From Niabella drilacis (GTDB lineage: Bacteria; Bacteroidota; Bacteroidia; Chitinophagales; Chitinophagaceae), in contig NZ_FMZO01000004.1 of the NCBI RefSeq assembly GCF_900101395.1, positions 301,009-365,008 of the forward strand: a DNA stretch of 64,000 nt, given 5' to 3'. The notes beneath the pieces were generated by a model. That model saw nothing but the letters and a program-made list of their open reading frames with translations. It did no database searches and was not told the origin of the DNA. Made by a program: the position numbers and the translations under genes. This document shows, one piece after another, positions 8,127-17,309 of the stretch. Position 1 is the first letter of the stretch; each line of letters opens with the position of its first letter.

Positions 8127-10745
8127 ATGACAGAAGAACATAAACGACTTGCAGCAAATGCAAAAAAAGCCATCCCGCTGGAACAATGGGGACCCTATGT
8201 GAGCGAGCGCCAGTGGGGAACGGTAAGGGAAGACTATAGCCAGAACGGGGATACCTGGAATTATTTTCCCTTTGACCATGCTAACAGCAGGGCCTATCTC
8301 TGGGGAGAAGATGGCCTGGCCGGTATCTCGGATTATTTTCAGAATCTTTGTTTTGCCATCTCCCTGTGGAACGGGCAGGACAAGATCCTGAAAGAGCGGC
8401 TATTCGGTTTGGGAAATAATGAAGGCAACCATGGAGAGGATGTAAAAGAACTGTATTTCTACCTGGATAACCTGCCTACGCATTATTATATGGAATACCT
8501 GTATAAATATCCCCAGCAGGCCTTTCCTTACGAACAATTGCGGGAGCAGAACCGCAGCCGGGGAAAGAACGAAACGGAATACGAGATACTGGATACCGGT
8601 ATCTTTAATGAGCGGAGGTATTTTGATGTGCAGGTGACCTATGCTAAACAGCACAGTACCGACATCGCTATACGGATCAATATCACCAACCGCTACAGTG
8701 AAGCAGCTCCCATAACCGTGCTGCCCCTGCTCTGGTTCTATAACCGGTGGTCCAACGGATCCAATACCGCTGTTCCGGATATATCCCTCGTCAACGATCA
8801 TACCGTACTGGCAAGGCACAACCGGATCGGCGATTATTATTTTTATTTCCAGGGTGCAGATGATGCACTGTTTACGGATAATGAAACAAACTTTGAAAAG
8901 CTTTTCGGGCGGCCCAATAACAGCATTTTTGTAAAAGATGCATTCCAGGATGCGATCATTGAAGGAACGAATACGGAAGCGCTGCGTAACCGGAAACATG
9001 GTACCCGCTTTGCGCCCGTGTTTAAACGCTCCGTTAATGCGGGTGAAACCATTGCTATTTATTGCCGGCTTACCAGCCAGGCTACCCAGCAGCCTTTTGA
9101 TGATGCGTTCCTGCAGTTGTTTGACAAGCGGCGGGGGGAAGCAGATGCCTTCTATAAGGCCATTTTCCCACGGGGAGTAAACCCGGGTATGGCGCGGGTG
9201 CAGCGCCAGGCTCTTGCCGGGTTGCTGTGGAGCAAGCAATATTATCATTACGACGTGGAGCGCTGGCTCAGTGTATCTGATGGTATTACGCCCATCGTTC
9301 CTTCAAGACTAACAGGAAGGAACAGCGACTGGACGCATCTCAAGAACCAGGACATTATTTCTATGCCCGATAAGTGGGAATATCCCTGGTATGCGGCCTG
9401 GGATCAGTCGTTCCAGTGTATTTCCATGGCTGTGGTAGACCCGGTATTTGCAAAGAACCAGCTGCTGCTGCTGATGCGGGAGTGGTTTACGAAACCGGAT
9501 GGGCAGCTGCCCTCTTATGAATGGAATTTCAGCGATGTAAACCCGCCTGTACAGGCCTGGGCGGCGATGGAGATCTATGAAATTGAAAAGAAGGCAAAGG
9601 GAAAAGGAGATATCGATTTTCTGAAAAAGGTATTCAACAAGCTTACCATCAATTTTACCTGGTGGATCAACCGGAAAGATCTGAAGGGGGATAATATCTT
9701 TGAAGGCGGCTTCCTGGGGCTGGATAATATCGGGGTGTTTAACCGCAGTTATCATGATAAAGGAGAGATCCAGCTGGAGCAGGCGGACGGCACCAGCTGG
9801 ATGGGGATCTATGCCCTGAATATGATGGACATTGCCCTGGAAATTGCGGTAGTTGATCCTTCTTTTGAAGATATGGTGACCAAGTTCTTTGAGCACTTTG
9901 TTTTAATTGCAGAAGCATTAAATGATCATGTACTGTGGAACGAGGAGGACCAGTTCTTCTATGATGTGTTGTGTATGCGCGATGCGCCGCCGCAGCCGTT
10001 AAAGATCCGTTCCATTGTGGGACTGACCTCCCTGTATGCGGTGAACATCATGAGCCGGGAGGTTTTTCAAAAACTTCCTGATTTTAAGAAACGGTTTAGC
10101 TGGTTTAAGAATTACCGGTTAAAAAATGACCTGTTCTGGCCCAATGAAGAAAAGGGGGATGGCGAGGAAATGCTGATGTCCCTGGTACAGCGCGACCGGT
10201 TGAAGGCCCTGCTGACCCGCCTGCTGGATGAAAGTGAATTTTTATCTGAAGGCGGTATCCGGGCATTGTCGAAATACCACGAAGCCAATCCCTACTCGGT
10301 TACCATTAACGGGGAAGTGCACTCCATCCAGTACGATCCGGGTGATTCCACATCCGATATGTTTGGCGGCAATTCCAACTGGCGCGGACCGGTCTGGATC
10401 CCGATCAATTTTATCATTATCCAGTCTATAAGGAGACTGGGCAAGTTTTATCATGATTCTTTTTTGATGGAATATCCTACAGGATCCGGAAATCGGATGA
10501 ACCTGTTCCATATTTCAACAGAATTATCCAGGCGGGTGATCAGCCTGTTTCAGAAAGACAAGGACGGCAACCGCCCCATATATGGAGAATATAACTGGTT
10601 TTTCAATCTCCCGGAAAACCAGGATCTGATCCTGTTTTATGAATACTTTAATGGAGATTCCGGCCGCGGACTGGGCGCCAGTCATCAAACCGGCTGGTCG
10701 GCACTGGTAGCTGAATTGATCAGTGAGCTGGCGGATAAAGAATAA
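8127..10745 (+). CDS. GH63-type glucosidase (MGH1-like)
   Basis: An 872-residue protein without a signal peptide, so probably cytosolic. It matches the bacterial glucosidase branch of glycoside hydrolase family 63, relatives of processing alpha-glucosidase I. Recognisable segments are the N-terminal QWGTVREDYSQNGD, the central PWYAAWDQSFQ and GQLPSYEWNFSD in the (alpha/alpha)6 barrel, and the C-terminal GASHQTGWSALVA. The true substrate is unknown in most bacterial members; alpha-glucosides or mannosylglycerate-like sugars are possible. The stop codon is the first part of a 23-bp hairpin (10744-10792). No other sugar-metabolism gene is adjacent. Confidence 0.85.
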   Translation: MTEEHKRLAANAKKAIPLEQWGPYVSERQWGTVREDYSQNGDTWNYFPFDHANSRAYLWGEDGLAGISDYFQNLCFAISLWNGQDKILKERLFGLGNNEGNHGEDVKELYFYLDNLPTHYYMEYLYKYPQQAFPYEQLREQNRSRGKNETEYEILDTGIFNERRYFDVQVTYAKQHSTDIAIRINITNRYSEAAPITVLPLLWFYNRWSNGSNTAVPDISLVNDHTVLARHNRIGDYYFYFQGADDALFTDNETNFEKLFGRPNNSIFVKDAFQDAIIEGTNTEALRNRKHGTRFAPVFKRSVNAGETIAIYCRLTSQATQQPFDDAFLQLFDKRRGEADAFYKAIFPRGVNPGMARVQRQALAGLLWSKQYYHYDVERWLSVSDGITPIVPSRLTGRNSDWTHLKNQDIISMPDKWEYPWYAAWDQSFQCISMAVVDPVFAKNQLLLLMREWFTKPDGQLPSYEWNFSDVNPPVQAWAAMEIYEIEKKAKGKGDIDFLKKVFNKLTINFTWWINRKDLKGDNIFEGGFLGLDNIGVFNRSYHDKGEIQLEQADGTSWMGIYALNMMDIALEIAVVDPSFEDMVTKFFEHFVLIAEALNDHVLWNEEDQFFYDVLCMRDAPPQPLKIRSIVGLTSLYAVNIMSREVFQKLPDFKKRFSWFKNYRLKNDLFWPNEEKGDGEEMLMSLVQRDRLKALLTRLLDESEFLSEGGIRALSKYHEANPYSVTINGEVHSIQYDPGDSTSDMFGGNSNWRGPVWIPINFIIIQSIRRLGKFYHDSFLMEYPTGSGNRMNLFHISTELSRRVISLFQKDKDGNRPIYGEYNWFFNLPENQDLILFYEYFNGDSGRGLGASHQTGWSALVAELISELADKE

Positions 10746-10792
10746 GCCTGTAAACCTGTTAGGTTTCTAAAACCTAACAGGTTTACAGGCTT
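10744..10792. repeat. Perfect 23-bp inverted repeat at the glucosidase 3' end
   Basis: Left arm 10744-10766 and right arm 10770-10792 are perfectly complementary over 23 bp with a 3-nt loop. The arm core is CCTGTTAGGTTT / AAACCTAACAGG. It starts inside the TAA stop codon. No T-run follows, so it is more likely a dispersed REP-like element that could protect the mRNA 3' end than a classical terminator. Confidence 0.7.
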
Positions 10793-11445
10793 AAAAGCAA
10801 AAAAGCATCGTGTTTTTTGTTTCAAAACCAGTTTCCCGGTTTATCACTTACGAACCCGATGCTTTTTTAATAGCTTCTGCTTTGTTGCTGTCTGGAAACC
10901 GTGTAACAGTTGTACATCCCTTTTACAGGCGGCACAGCTAAAACGGATGGATCCCCGGCAACCGGCAAGGCTTCCGCTGTTTTGCTTAAAATTCCGGGCG
11001 GGTGTTTGCACTTACCTCATGTCGAACGCTCCGCTACCTTGCGGTATTGCAGCTGTTTAACCTTTGGATAAGGGCCCCGTCCATGCTTTATTAAGCGAAG
11101 ACGATTTCTGATCCCCGGCTTCAGAACACATACGCTGCCCCGCATTGCTGCCCGGCAAATTTTGTGCTGCTCAAACCAGGATGTCAAAGAATCTGTTGGT
11201 GCATCCGACAAAACCGCTTAATAAATTAATTGTTCTCATCAAATGCAATTTGAAGGTACGACCCGGGAACAACCCTTTCCAAATTTTTACCCCGATTGTT
11301 TTGCAGCTATTATAAACAGGGTTATACACCAAAAAGGGCGGTTATGCACCCGAAAAGTGGGTTTTGAACCTGTTATGCACAATGGAATGCACATTCAAAA
11401 CGCTGGCCGGAAATTCTTTATTTTTATAAAAACCTGGTACACAAA
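10793..11445. other. 650-nt gene-poor spacer with three DnaA-box-like sites
   Basis: I see no convincing gene; short open frames at 11017-11211 and 11243-11449 look like chance. Three same-strand 9-mers resemble the DnaA box TTATNCACA: TTATACACC (11322-11330), TTATGCACC (11342-11350) and TTATGCACA (11373-11381, exact match). An AT-rich stretch precedes the M13 peptidase ATG. Confidence 0.45.
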
Positions 11446-13479
11446 ATGAACCGCTTTATAAAGGTGGGAATATGGGCGGCTGGAGCAGGCCTTTTACTGA
11501 CAACGATTATGTTGCTGATCCCAAAGAAACAACCTGCTGTTACCCCGGCAACCAAAGAAGCTTCCCTGAAACCAGGCGATGATTTTTACAGCTATGCCTT
11601 CGGTATTCAGGTTCAAAATACTCCCTGGGGTAAAGACCAGGTTGGGAACAATTTTGATCTCCTGCAGCGTTTTAATGTAAAGGATTTAAAATCAATACTT
11701 GAGAAAGCTGCTGTCAACAAAAAAGCGCCGGCTGGCTCAGTAGAAAAACGGGTGGGTGATTTTTATGCAGCGGGAATGGACACTATGACCATTGAAAAAC
11801 TGGGCTACACACCCATAAAGACAGACCTGGCTGTTATTGATGCGATAAAGACCCTTCCAGAGCTGCTGAAAGAAATAAATCATCTCCGTACCAACGGCAT
11901 CGCCTACCCGCTTTACGGGTTTTCTGCGGTGCAGGACCCCGAAAATGCGTCGGTTATCATTCCCTTCCTGTTCCAGGGCGGCACTTCGTTTGCCCAGGAC
12001 AATTATTTAAAGGATAATAAGTACGCTCTTGAGATCCGCAACAGGTATTCAAAATACTGTGCTACGCTTTTTGGCTTAACAGGAGTTTCCCCGCAGAAAG
12101 CATCCGTTAATGCAGCAATCATTTTTAATATTGAAAAACAATTAGCGGCAGCACAACTGAGCCCGGTGGAAATGCGCAACATAAATAGTGTGAACAATCG
12201 GTTTTACCTGGACGATCTTTCCAAAACCACACCGGGGTTAGATTGGCGAACAATCCTGTCGGAACTGGAAGTAAAAGGGCAGGATAGCGTACTGGTAAGC
12301 AGCCCGGTGTTTTTTGCCGCGGTTGCTAACCTGTTGAAAACAGTTCCGCTTGATCATTGGAAACTGTATTTGAAATGGAATATACTGAAAGAGGCCGCTC
12401 CGTTCCTGAGCCATCCTTTTGTAAAAGCAAGTGTTGCTGTAACAAGAGAGTGGCTGCCTGGTGAGATCCCAACTCCCCGATGGGAAAGGCTTTCATGGTT
12501 AACCGATGGCAGTATTGGAGAACTGCTGGGACAACTATACGTAAAAGAATATTTTGCCCCGGCAACAAAAGCAAAGATGGAAGAACTGGTGGCCAATCTA
12601 AGAAAAGCATTTGAAATACGGATAAAGAGGCTGAGCTGGATGGAGTCCGCTACCAGGCAAAAAGCGCTGGCCAAGCTGGCGGCCATCCGTCTTAAAATAG
12701 GTTATCCTGACAAATGGGAAAATTATGAAGGGCTGGAGATAAACCGGGGCACATTTTTTAAGAATATAAGAGCTGTTCGCCGCTGGCAATATCTTTTCAT
12801 GATCAGCTGGCTTGGAAAGCCGGCAAATCGGGAGCGCTGGGAAACAACACCGCCAACGGTAAATGCGTATTATAATCCCATACGGAATGAAATCGTTTTC
12901 CCTGCAGGAATCTTTCGGCCCCCGTTTTTTGATGCCAATGCGGATGATGCGGTAAACTATGGCGGCATTGGGGCGGTAATTGGCCATGAAATGACACATG
13001 GGTTTGATGACCAGGGTGCGCAATATGCAGCAGATGGAAACTTAAAAAACTGGTGGACGGCGGAAGATGAAAAGAAATTTAAAGCAAAAACCAAAATGGT
13101 GGAAGCGCAGTTTAATAAATACACGGTGCAGGACAGTATTCATGTAAATGGAAAGCTGACGCTGGGAGAAAATATTGCAGACCTGGGCGGCCTGAGTGTG
13201 GCCTATGAGGCCTTTAAGATGACGCCGGAAGGAAGATCGGGTCAAAAAACCGGAGGATTGACCCCCGATCAGCGTTTTTTTCTTTCCTGGGCACAGCTCT
13301 GGAAGGAATATCTGTCTGAAGAAGATCTAGCACAATCCATCCTTGTAAACCCGCATCCGCCAGGCCGGTACAGGATCATTGGCCCGCTGGTCAATATGGA
13401 TGCCTGGTACAAAGCATTCCAGGTAAAGCCGGGAGATAAATTGTATAAAAAGCCCGGAGACCGGATCCGGATCTGGTAG
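11446..13479 (+). CDS. M13-family zinc metallopeptidase, membrane-anchored paralogue
   Basis: A 677-residue neprilysin/PepO-like peptidase. Residues 7-25 form a hydrophobic segment without a clear cleavage site, suggesting an anchored periplasmic or surface enzyme. The zinc site is intact: HEMTH (H514, H518) with catalytic E515, and third ligand E575 in ENIADLGG. The substrate-binding NAYYNP motif lies before it, and the C-terminal RIRIW matches the family end. The N-terminal mini-domain is eroded compared with the next gene: the usual motif around WVKNNPVPAKETRWGSF is replaced by a diverged sequence. It is a tandem duplicate of the gene at 13620. Confidence 0.93.
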   Translation: MNRFIKVGIWAAGAGLLLTTIMLLIPKKQPAVTPATKEASLKPGDDFYSYAFGIQVQNTPWGKDQVGNNFDLLQRFNVKDLKSILEKAAVNKKAPAGSVEKRVGDFYAAGMDTMTIEKLGYTPIKTDLAVIDAIKTLPELLKEINHLRTNGIAYPLYGFSAVQDPENASVIIPFLFQGGTSFAQDNYLKDNKYALEIRNRYSKYCATLFGLTGVSPQKASVNAAIIFNIEKQLAAAQLSPVEMRNINSVNNRFYLDDLSKTTPGLDWRTILSELEVKGQDSVLVSSPVFFAAVANLLKTVPLDHWKLYLKWNILKEAAPFLSHPFVKASVAVTREWLPGEIPTPRWERLSWLTDGSIGELLGQLYVKEYFAPATKAKMEELVANLRKAFEIRIKRLSWMESATRQKALAKLAAIRLKIGYPDKWENYEGLEINRGTFFKNIRAVRRWQYLFMISWLGKPANRERWETTPPTVNAYYNPIRNEIVFPAGIFRPPFFDANADDAVNYGGIGAVIGHEMTHGFDDQGAQYAADGNLKNWWTAEDEKKFKAKTKMVEAQFNKYTVQDSIHVNGKLTLGENIADLGGLSVAYEAFKMTPEGRSGQKTGGLTPDQRFFLSWAQLWKEYLSEEDLAQSILVNPHPPGRYRIIGPLVNMDAWYKAFQVKPGDKLYKKPGDRIRIW

Positions 13480-13619
13480 CGGATTCTTTTTTACTTTTCA
13501 CTTGATATTGCTTACTCTACATCCCCGCAAAGAAAACAAAGGCTTGTTTTGAAAATTTAAAACAGGCCAGCATTGGTAATTGAAAAATATTTATTTTCAC
13601 ACCCTAATTTAACAATGAA

Positions 13620-15653
13620 ATGAATCAATTTTTAAAAATAGGGATTACAGGTGTCAGCGCCTGTTTTTTATTTGCCGGGCCGGTGCAGGCGCAGCAACGG
13701 CAATTCATAGATCGCTCAAATATGGATCTTTCGGTAATACCCGGCAATGATTTTTACGAATATGCGAGCGGTACCTGGGTAAAAAATAACCCTGTGCCTG
13801 CCAAGGAAACCCGCTGGGGAAGCTTTAATATGCTGCGCGATTTCAATATCAACGCTGTAAAATCGATCCTGGAGAAAGCCCGGGCCAATAAAAGTGCCCC
13901 GGCAGGATCTGTTGAAAAGAGGGTAGGGGATTTTTATGCCGCAGGCATGGATAGTGCAGCCATTGAAAAACTGGGCCATGATCCCATAAAAAAGGACCTG
14001 GCTTCCATAGAGGCGATAAAAACATTGCCGGAATTGCTGCAAAAGATCAACCAGCTCCGCAGCAATGGTATTGCATCCCCATTGTATGGATTCTACGTGG
14101 GGCAGGACCGTAAAAATGTAGAAGTCATGATCCCCCAGCTAGGCCAGGGGGGAACATCGCTGCCAGACAGGGATAACTATTTAAAGGACGATCAGCGGTC
14201 GGTTCAGATACGCGCGGCTTTTACAAGCTATGTTTCCAGGTTATTCGGGTTGGTAGGAGCAAATCCGGATCAGGCAACGGCAAATGCCAGTATCGTATTT
14301 AATATCGAAAAACAGCTGGCGGAAGCACAGCTCAGCCGGGTGGAAATGCGCGATGCCTATAAAACCTATAATAAGTTCTCCCTGGCTGATCTTTCCGGAA
14401 CTACTCCCGGTCTTGACTGGAAAACAACCTTGCAGGAGCTGGATGTAAAAGGCCAGGACAGTGTGCTCGTGAATAACCCGGCATTTTTTGCAACGGTGGC
14501 GGGCCTTTTAAAAACGGTTCCGCTTAACGACTGGAAAGTATACCTGCAATGGAATATCCTGAAAGGCGCAGCGCCCTATTTGAGCACTGCTTTTGTAAAC
14601 GCGAACTTTGCTTTTACGCAGGCGCTCACCGGGCAAAAGATCCAGACGCCACGCTGGCAGCGGATGTCTTCATTAACGGATGGTAATATAGGAGAGCTGC
14701 TGGGGCAATTATACGTAAAGGAATATTTTAAGCCCGCGGCCAAAGCAAGGATGGAAGAGCTGGTGGCCAACCTCCGGAAAGCCTTTGCGATCCGGATCAA
14801 AGGCCTGGATTGGATGAGCGCGGCTACCAAAGAAAAGGCCCTGGCAAAACTGGCTGCCTTCAGACCCAAGATCGCTTACCCGGATAAATGGGAAAATTAC
14901 GAGGGCCTGACCATTGATCGCCACCATTTTTTCCAGAACATAAGAAATGTAAATAACTGGGCATATCATTTTATGATCGGCCGTCTTGGGAAGCCCGTGG
15001 ACAGGGAGCGCTGGGGAATGACGCCTCCAACAGTAAATGCTTACTATAATGCCACGCTCAATGAGATCGTTTTCCCCGCGGGGATCCTGCAATTCCCTTT
15101 CTTTGATCCCAATGCAGATGATGCGGTAAATTATGGAGGAATTGGTGCGGTGATCGGGCATGAAATGTCGCATGGCTTTGATGACAATGGAAGCAAATAT
15201 GATGCAGATGGTACACTGAGGAACTGGTGGACGGATGAAGACCGGCAGAAATTTGATGCAAAGGCCGCAGCACTTGCCCGGCAGTTTGATGGATATACCG
15301 TGCTGGACACCCTGCATGTGAACGGAAAACTGACACTGGGTGAAAATATTGGAGACCTGGGTGGGATGAGCCTGGCCTATGAAGCGTTTAAAATGACCCG
15401 GCAGGGACAATCCAATAAAAAGATAGACGGCTTTACGCCGGATCAGCGCTTCTTTCTGTCCTGGGCACAGGTATGGAGAGGAAATATCCTGCCCGAAACG
15501 GCAGCCCAGTTTATATTAACCGATCCGCATTCTCCCGGACCTTACCGTACCATTGGCCCGCTGGTGAATATGGATGCATGGTATAAAGCATTTGATGTAA
15601 AAGAAGGCGACAAGCTGTACAAAAAGCCGGAAGACCGGATCCGGATCTGGTAG
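13620..15653 (+). CDS. M13-family zinc metallopeptidase, secreted paralogue
   Basis: Also 677 residues and alignable along its whole length to the preceding gene. It has a conventional signal peptide ending PVQAQ (near 25) and the canonical M13 N-terminal motif (DFYEYASGTWVKNNPVP). Zinc ligands are H514 and H518 in HEMSH and E575 in ENIGDLGG, at the same positions as in the paralogue, with E515 as general base. Members of the family cleave peptides of limited size and are usually periplasmic or surface-exposed in Bacteroidota. The 140-nt gap to the first copy has no evident terminator, so co-transcription is possible. Confidence 0.95.
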   Translation: MNQFLKIGITGVSACFLFAGPVQAQQRQFIDRSNMDLSVIPGNDFYEYASGTWVKNNPVPAKETRWGSFNMLRDFNINAVKSILEKARANKSAPAGSVEKRVGDFYAAGMDSAAIEKLGHDPIKKDLASIEAIKTLPELLQKINQLRSNGIASPLYGFYVGQDRKNVEVMIPQLGQGGTSLPDRDNYLKDDQRSVQIRAAFTSYVSRLFGLVGANPDQATANASIVFNIEKQLAEAQLSRVEMRDAYKTYNKFSLADLSGTTPGLDWKTTLQELDVKGQDSVLVNNPAFFATVAGLLKTVPLNDWKVYLQWNILKGAAPYLSTAFVNANFAFTQALTGQKIQTPRWQRMSSLTDGNIGELLGQLYVKEYFKPAAKARMEELVANLRKAFAIRIKGLDWMSAATKEKALAKLAAFRPKIAYPDKWENYEGLTIDRHHFFQNIRNVNNWAYHFMIGRLGKPVDRERWGMTPPTVNAYYNATLNEIVFPAGILQFPFFDPNADDAVNYGGIGAVIGHEMSHGFDDNGSKYDADGTLRNWWTDEDRQKFDAKAAALARQFDGYTVLDTLHVNGKLTLGENIGDLGGMSLAYEAFKMTRQGQSNKKIDGFTPDQRFFLSWAQVWRGNILPETAAQFILTDPHSPGPYRTIGPLVNMDAWYKAFDVKEGDKLYKKPEDRIRIW

Positions 15654-16287
15654 CATCTCCTCTCTTTGCCACAGAAGCGCTGAAATGTGGAGGGGGTTGG
15701 GCTTTTCTAAATTAAAAACGAGGCCATCGTTGTAGCATTAAAAGGATCTGTGTCCCGAACGTTCGGAACACAGATCCAGTGGCAATGGCACAGAATCTCC
15801 CTGGGGAAGCGAACCTCTTTTTGATTTTTACCAATATCCGTACCCAAACAATAAAGATGCGTTGTAGACACGCATTTGTAGACATTTAAAAAGTCTCCGG
15901 CGCCCATGTCTACAACCACTGGCAATACCCGAAGCAGAAAGCAACTGTTATGATGGGCCAATTTATGAAGGCAACCGGGTTCGCTATCCGCAAACGGGCG
16001 GCCATCCCGGGAATTTTACACAGTTTGATGGGGCGTAGCCTAAGGAGGAACCGGCCCCTGCCTGCGGATGCATTCGTGTAGTTTGCCGCATTCACGCAGG
16101 CGGGCATCTGCCTTAAAAACACGCCGGAAGAACACCGCATTATTCAGCACTATATACCCCTCAGGGTTTGAAATGAAAATCAAAAATGCAGTATAGTCAA
16201 TGTTTTAAGATTCATTGAGCGCATGATTTAGTGGTTTGCTGGACAATAATATTTTTATTGGATATTTTACATTCCCCGCAGGGGTAT
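15654..16287. other. Gene-poor, repeat-rich spacer
   Basis: About 630 nt without a supportable gene. It holds a degenerate copy of the GCCAC-GAGGCACTGA repeat (15667-15686), a 34-bp palindrome (15744-15777), and an inverted pair TTGTAGACAT (15876-15885) / ATGTCTACAA (15906-15915). A short open stretch ending at 16038 encodes a Gly/Pro-rich peptide I do not recognise; it could be a gene remnant. A CCCC-GCA-GGGG mini-hairpin (16274-16284) sits just upstream of the HAD gene promoter. Confidence 0.5.
15744..15777. repeat. 34-bp near-perfect palindrome
   Basis: The arms are GGATCTGTGTCCCGAAC (15744-15760) and GTTCGGAACACAGATCC (15761-15777). They are reverse complements with a single mismatch and no loop, centred on AACGTT. 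No neighbouring gene explains it. It may be a dispersed palindromic element or a binding site. Confidence 0.75.
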
Positions 16288-16295
16288 TACCTTTG
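16288..16295 (+). promoter_or_regulatory. TAnnTTTG promoter element of the HAD phosphatase gene
   Basis: TACCTTTG matches the Bacteroidota -7 consensus and ends 9 nt before the ATG at 16305. This decides the start: an in-frame ATG further upstream at 16236 would lie before the promoter. Confidence 0.6.
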
Positions 16296-16304
16296 CGGCA
16301 TTTT

Positions 16305-17099
16305 ATGATCAGACTTATTGTTACAGACCTGGACGGATCTTTATTAAATGACAAAAAGGAACTGCCTAAGGAGTTCTGGGACCTTGAAAAACAACTGGCG
16401 CAGCAAAACATAGTGCTGGGTATTGCCAGCGGCCGCCCTCATCATAACCTGCTGGCACTGTTTGCGCCAATAAAGGAGCGCACCTATTTTTTATCAGACA
16501 ATGGAAGTTTTGTAACCTACCAGGGAGCTGAATTACTGGTGAAAATGCTGGATCCGGAGGCTGTTACTACTTTTGTGCAAAAGGCCCGGGGGCTGAATAA
16601 GGTATACCCTGTACTTTGTGGCAAAGACCGGGCCTATATGGAAGACAATGATGAAACCCTTCTGCAACAGGCACTGCAATATTATCAGCATTACCAGATT
16701 GTTCCCGACCTTACAAAAGTTCCGGACCCCATATTAAAAGTATCCCTCTGCGATCTGATCAACGCGGAAACCAACAGTTATCCGCATTTCAGGCAATTTG
16801 AAACTGCATACAAAGTGGCTGTTGCCGGCGAGCGCTGGCTCGATTTTACCGCACGGGATGCCAATAAGGGCATTGGAATAAAACTGGTACAGGAGCAGCT
16901 GGGGATCGGGCGGGATCAAACCATGGTGTTTGGAGACTATATGAATGACCTGGAGATGATGGAAGCTGCAACATACAGTTATGCCATGAAGAACGCACAC
17001 CCGGGGATCATTGCGGCAGCAGCATACATTACAGAATTTGATAATAACGAGAACGGCGTGGTGCGTACCATAAAAAAGGTCTGCGGCTTAACGGTATAG
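16305..17099 (+). CDS. Cof-type HAD-family phosphatase
   Basis: A 264-residue cytosolic haloacid dehalogenase-superfamily phosphatase. HAD motif I is DLDGSLL near the N-terminus (residues 7-13) with nucleophile D7 and acid/base D9. A type IIB cap occupies the middle, and the late motif GDYMNDLEMM (motif IV) lies near residue 207. Cof/YidA-type enzymes dephosphorylate small sugar phosphates or cofactors; the substrate cannot be predicted here. The frame extends upstream to 16236, but the start at 16305 (MIRLIVTDLDG) is chosen because it fits the family and follows a promoter element. Confidence 0.92.
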   Translation: MIRLIVTDLDGSLLNDKKELPKEFWDLEKQLAQQNIVLGIASGRPHHNLLALFAPIKERTYFLSDNGSFVTYQGAELLVKMLDPEAVTTFVQKARGLNKVYPVLCGKDRAYMEDNDETLLQQALQYYQHYQIVPDLTKVPDPILKVSLCDLINAETNSYPHFRQFETAYKVAVAGERWLDFTARDANKGIGIKLVQEQLGIGRDQTMVFGDYMNDLEMMEAATYSYAMKNAHPGIIAAAAYITEFDNNENGVVRTIKKVCGLTV

Positions 17100-17309
17100 T
17101 TCCCGGTTTCAGGTATCCTGTGCAGGTAAACCCGCGATGGGGGCACACTTATTTATTTTGTGTTGTTGCCATCAAAAGAGAAAGGCATCGTGCCTGGCTT
17201 TATGCCATATGCTAAAAAAAATTAAATAATTGGGCATAGGACAACAAAACAGCACCCGGAGCGTCTTATAGTTGATAAGATATACGATTGCAATTAAAAG
17301 GATTCAGCA

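Noticed and set aside
11322-11381. Replication origin
   Set aside because: Three DnaA-box-like sites alone do not define oriC; no dnaA or dnaN, no opposite-strand boxes and no clear gene-strand switch are present here.
11017-11449. Two small open frames in the spacer before the M13 peptidases
   Set aside because: Neither encodes a recognisable sequence, and the region carries features of non-coding DNA (DnaA-box-like sites, AT-rich stretch).
16236-16304. N-terminal extension of the HAD phosphatase
   Set aside because: The extension covers the TAnnTTTG element and does not resemble the family; the start at 16305 begins directly before motif I.
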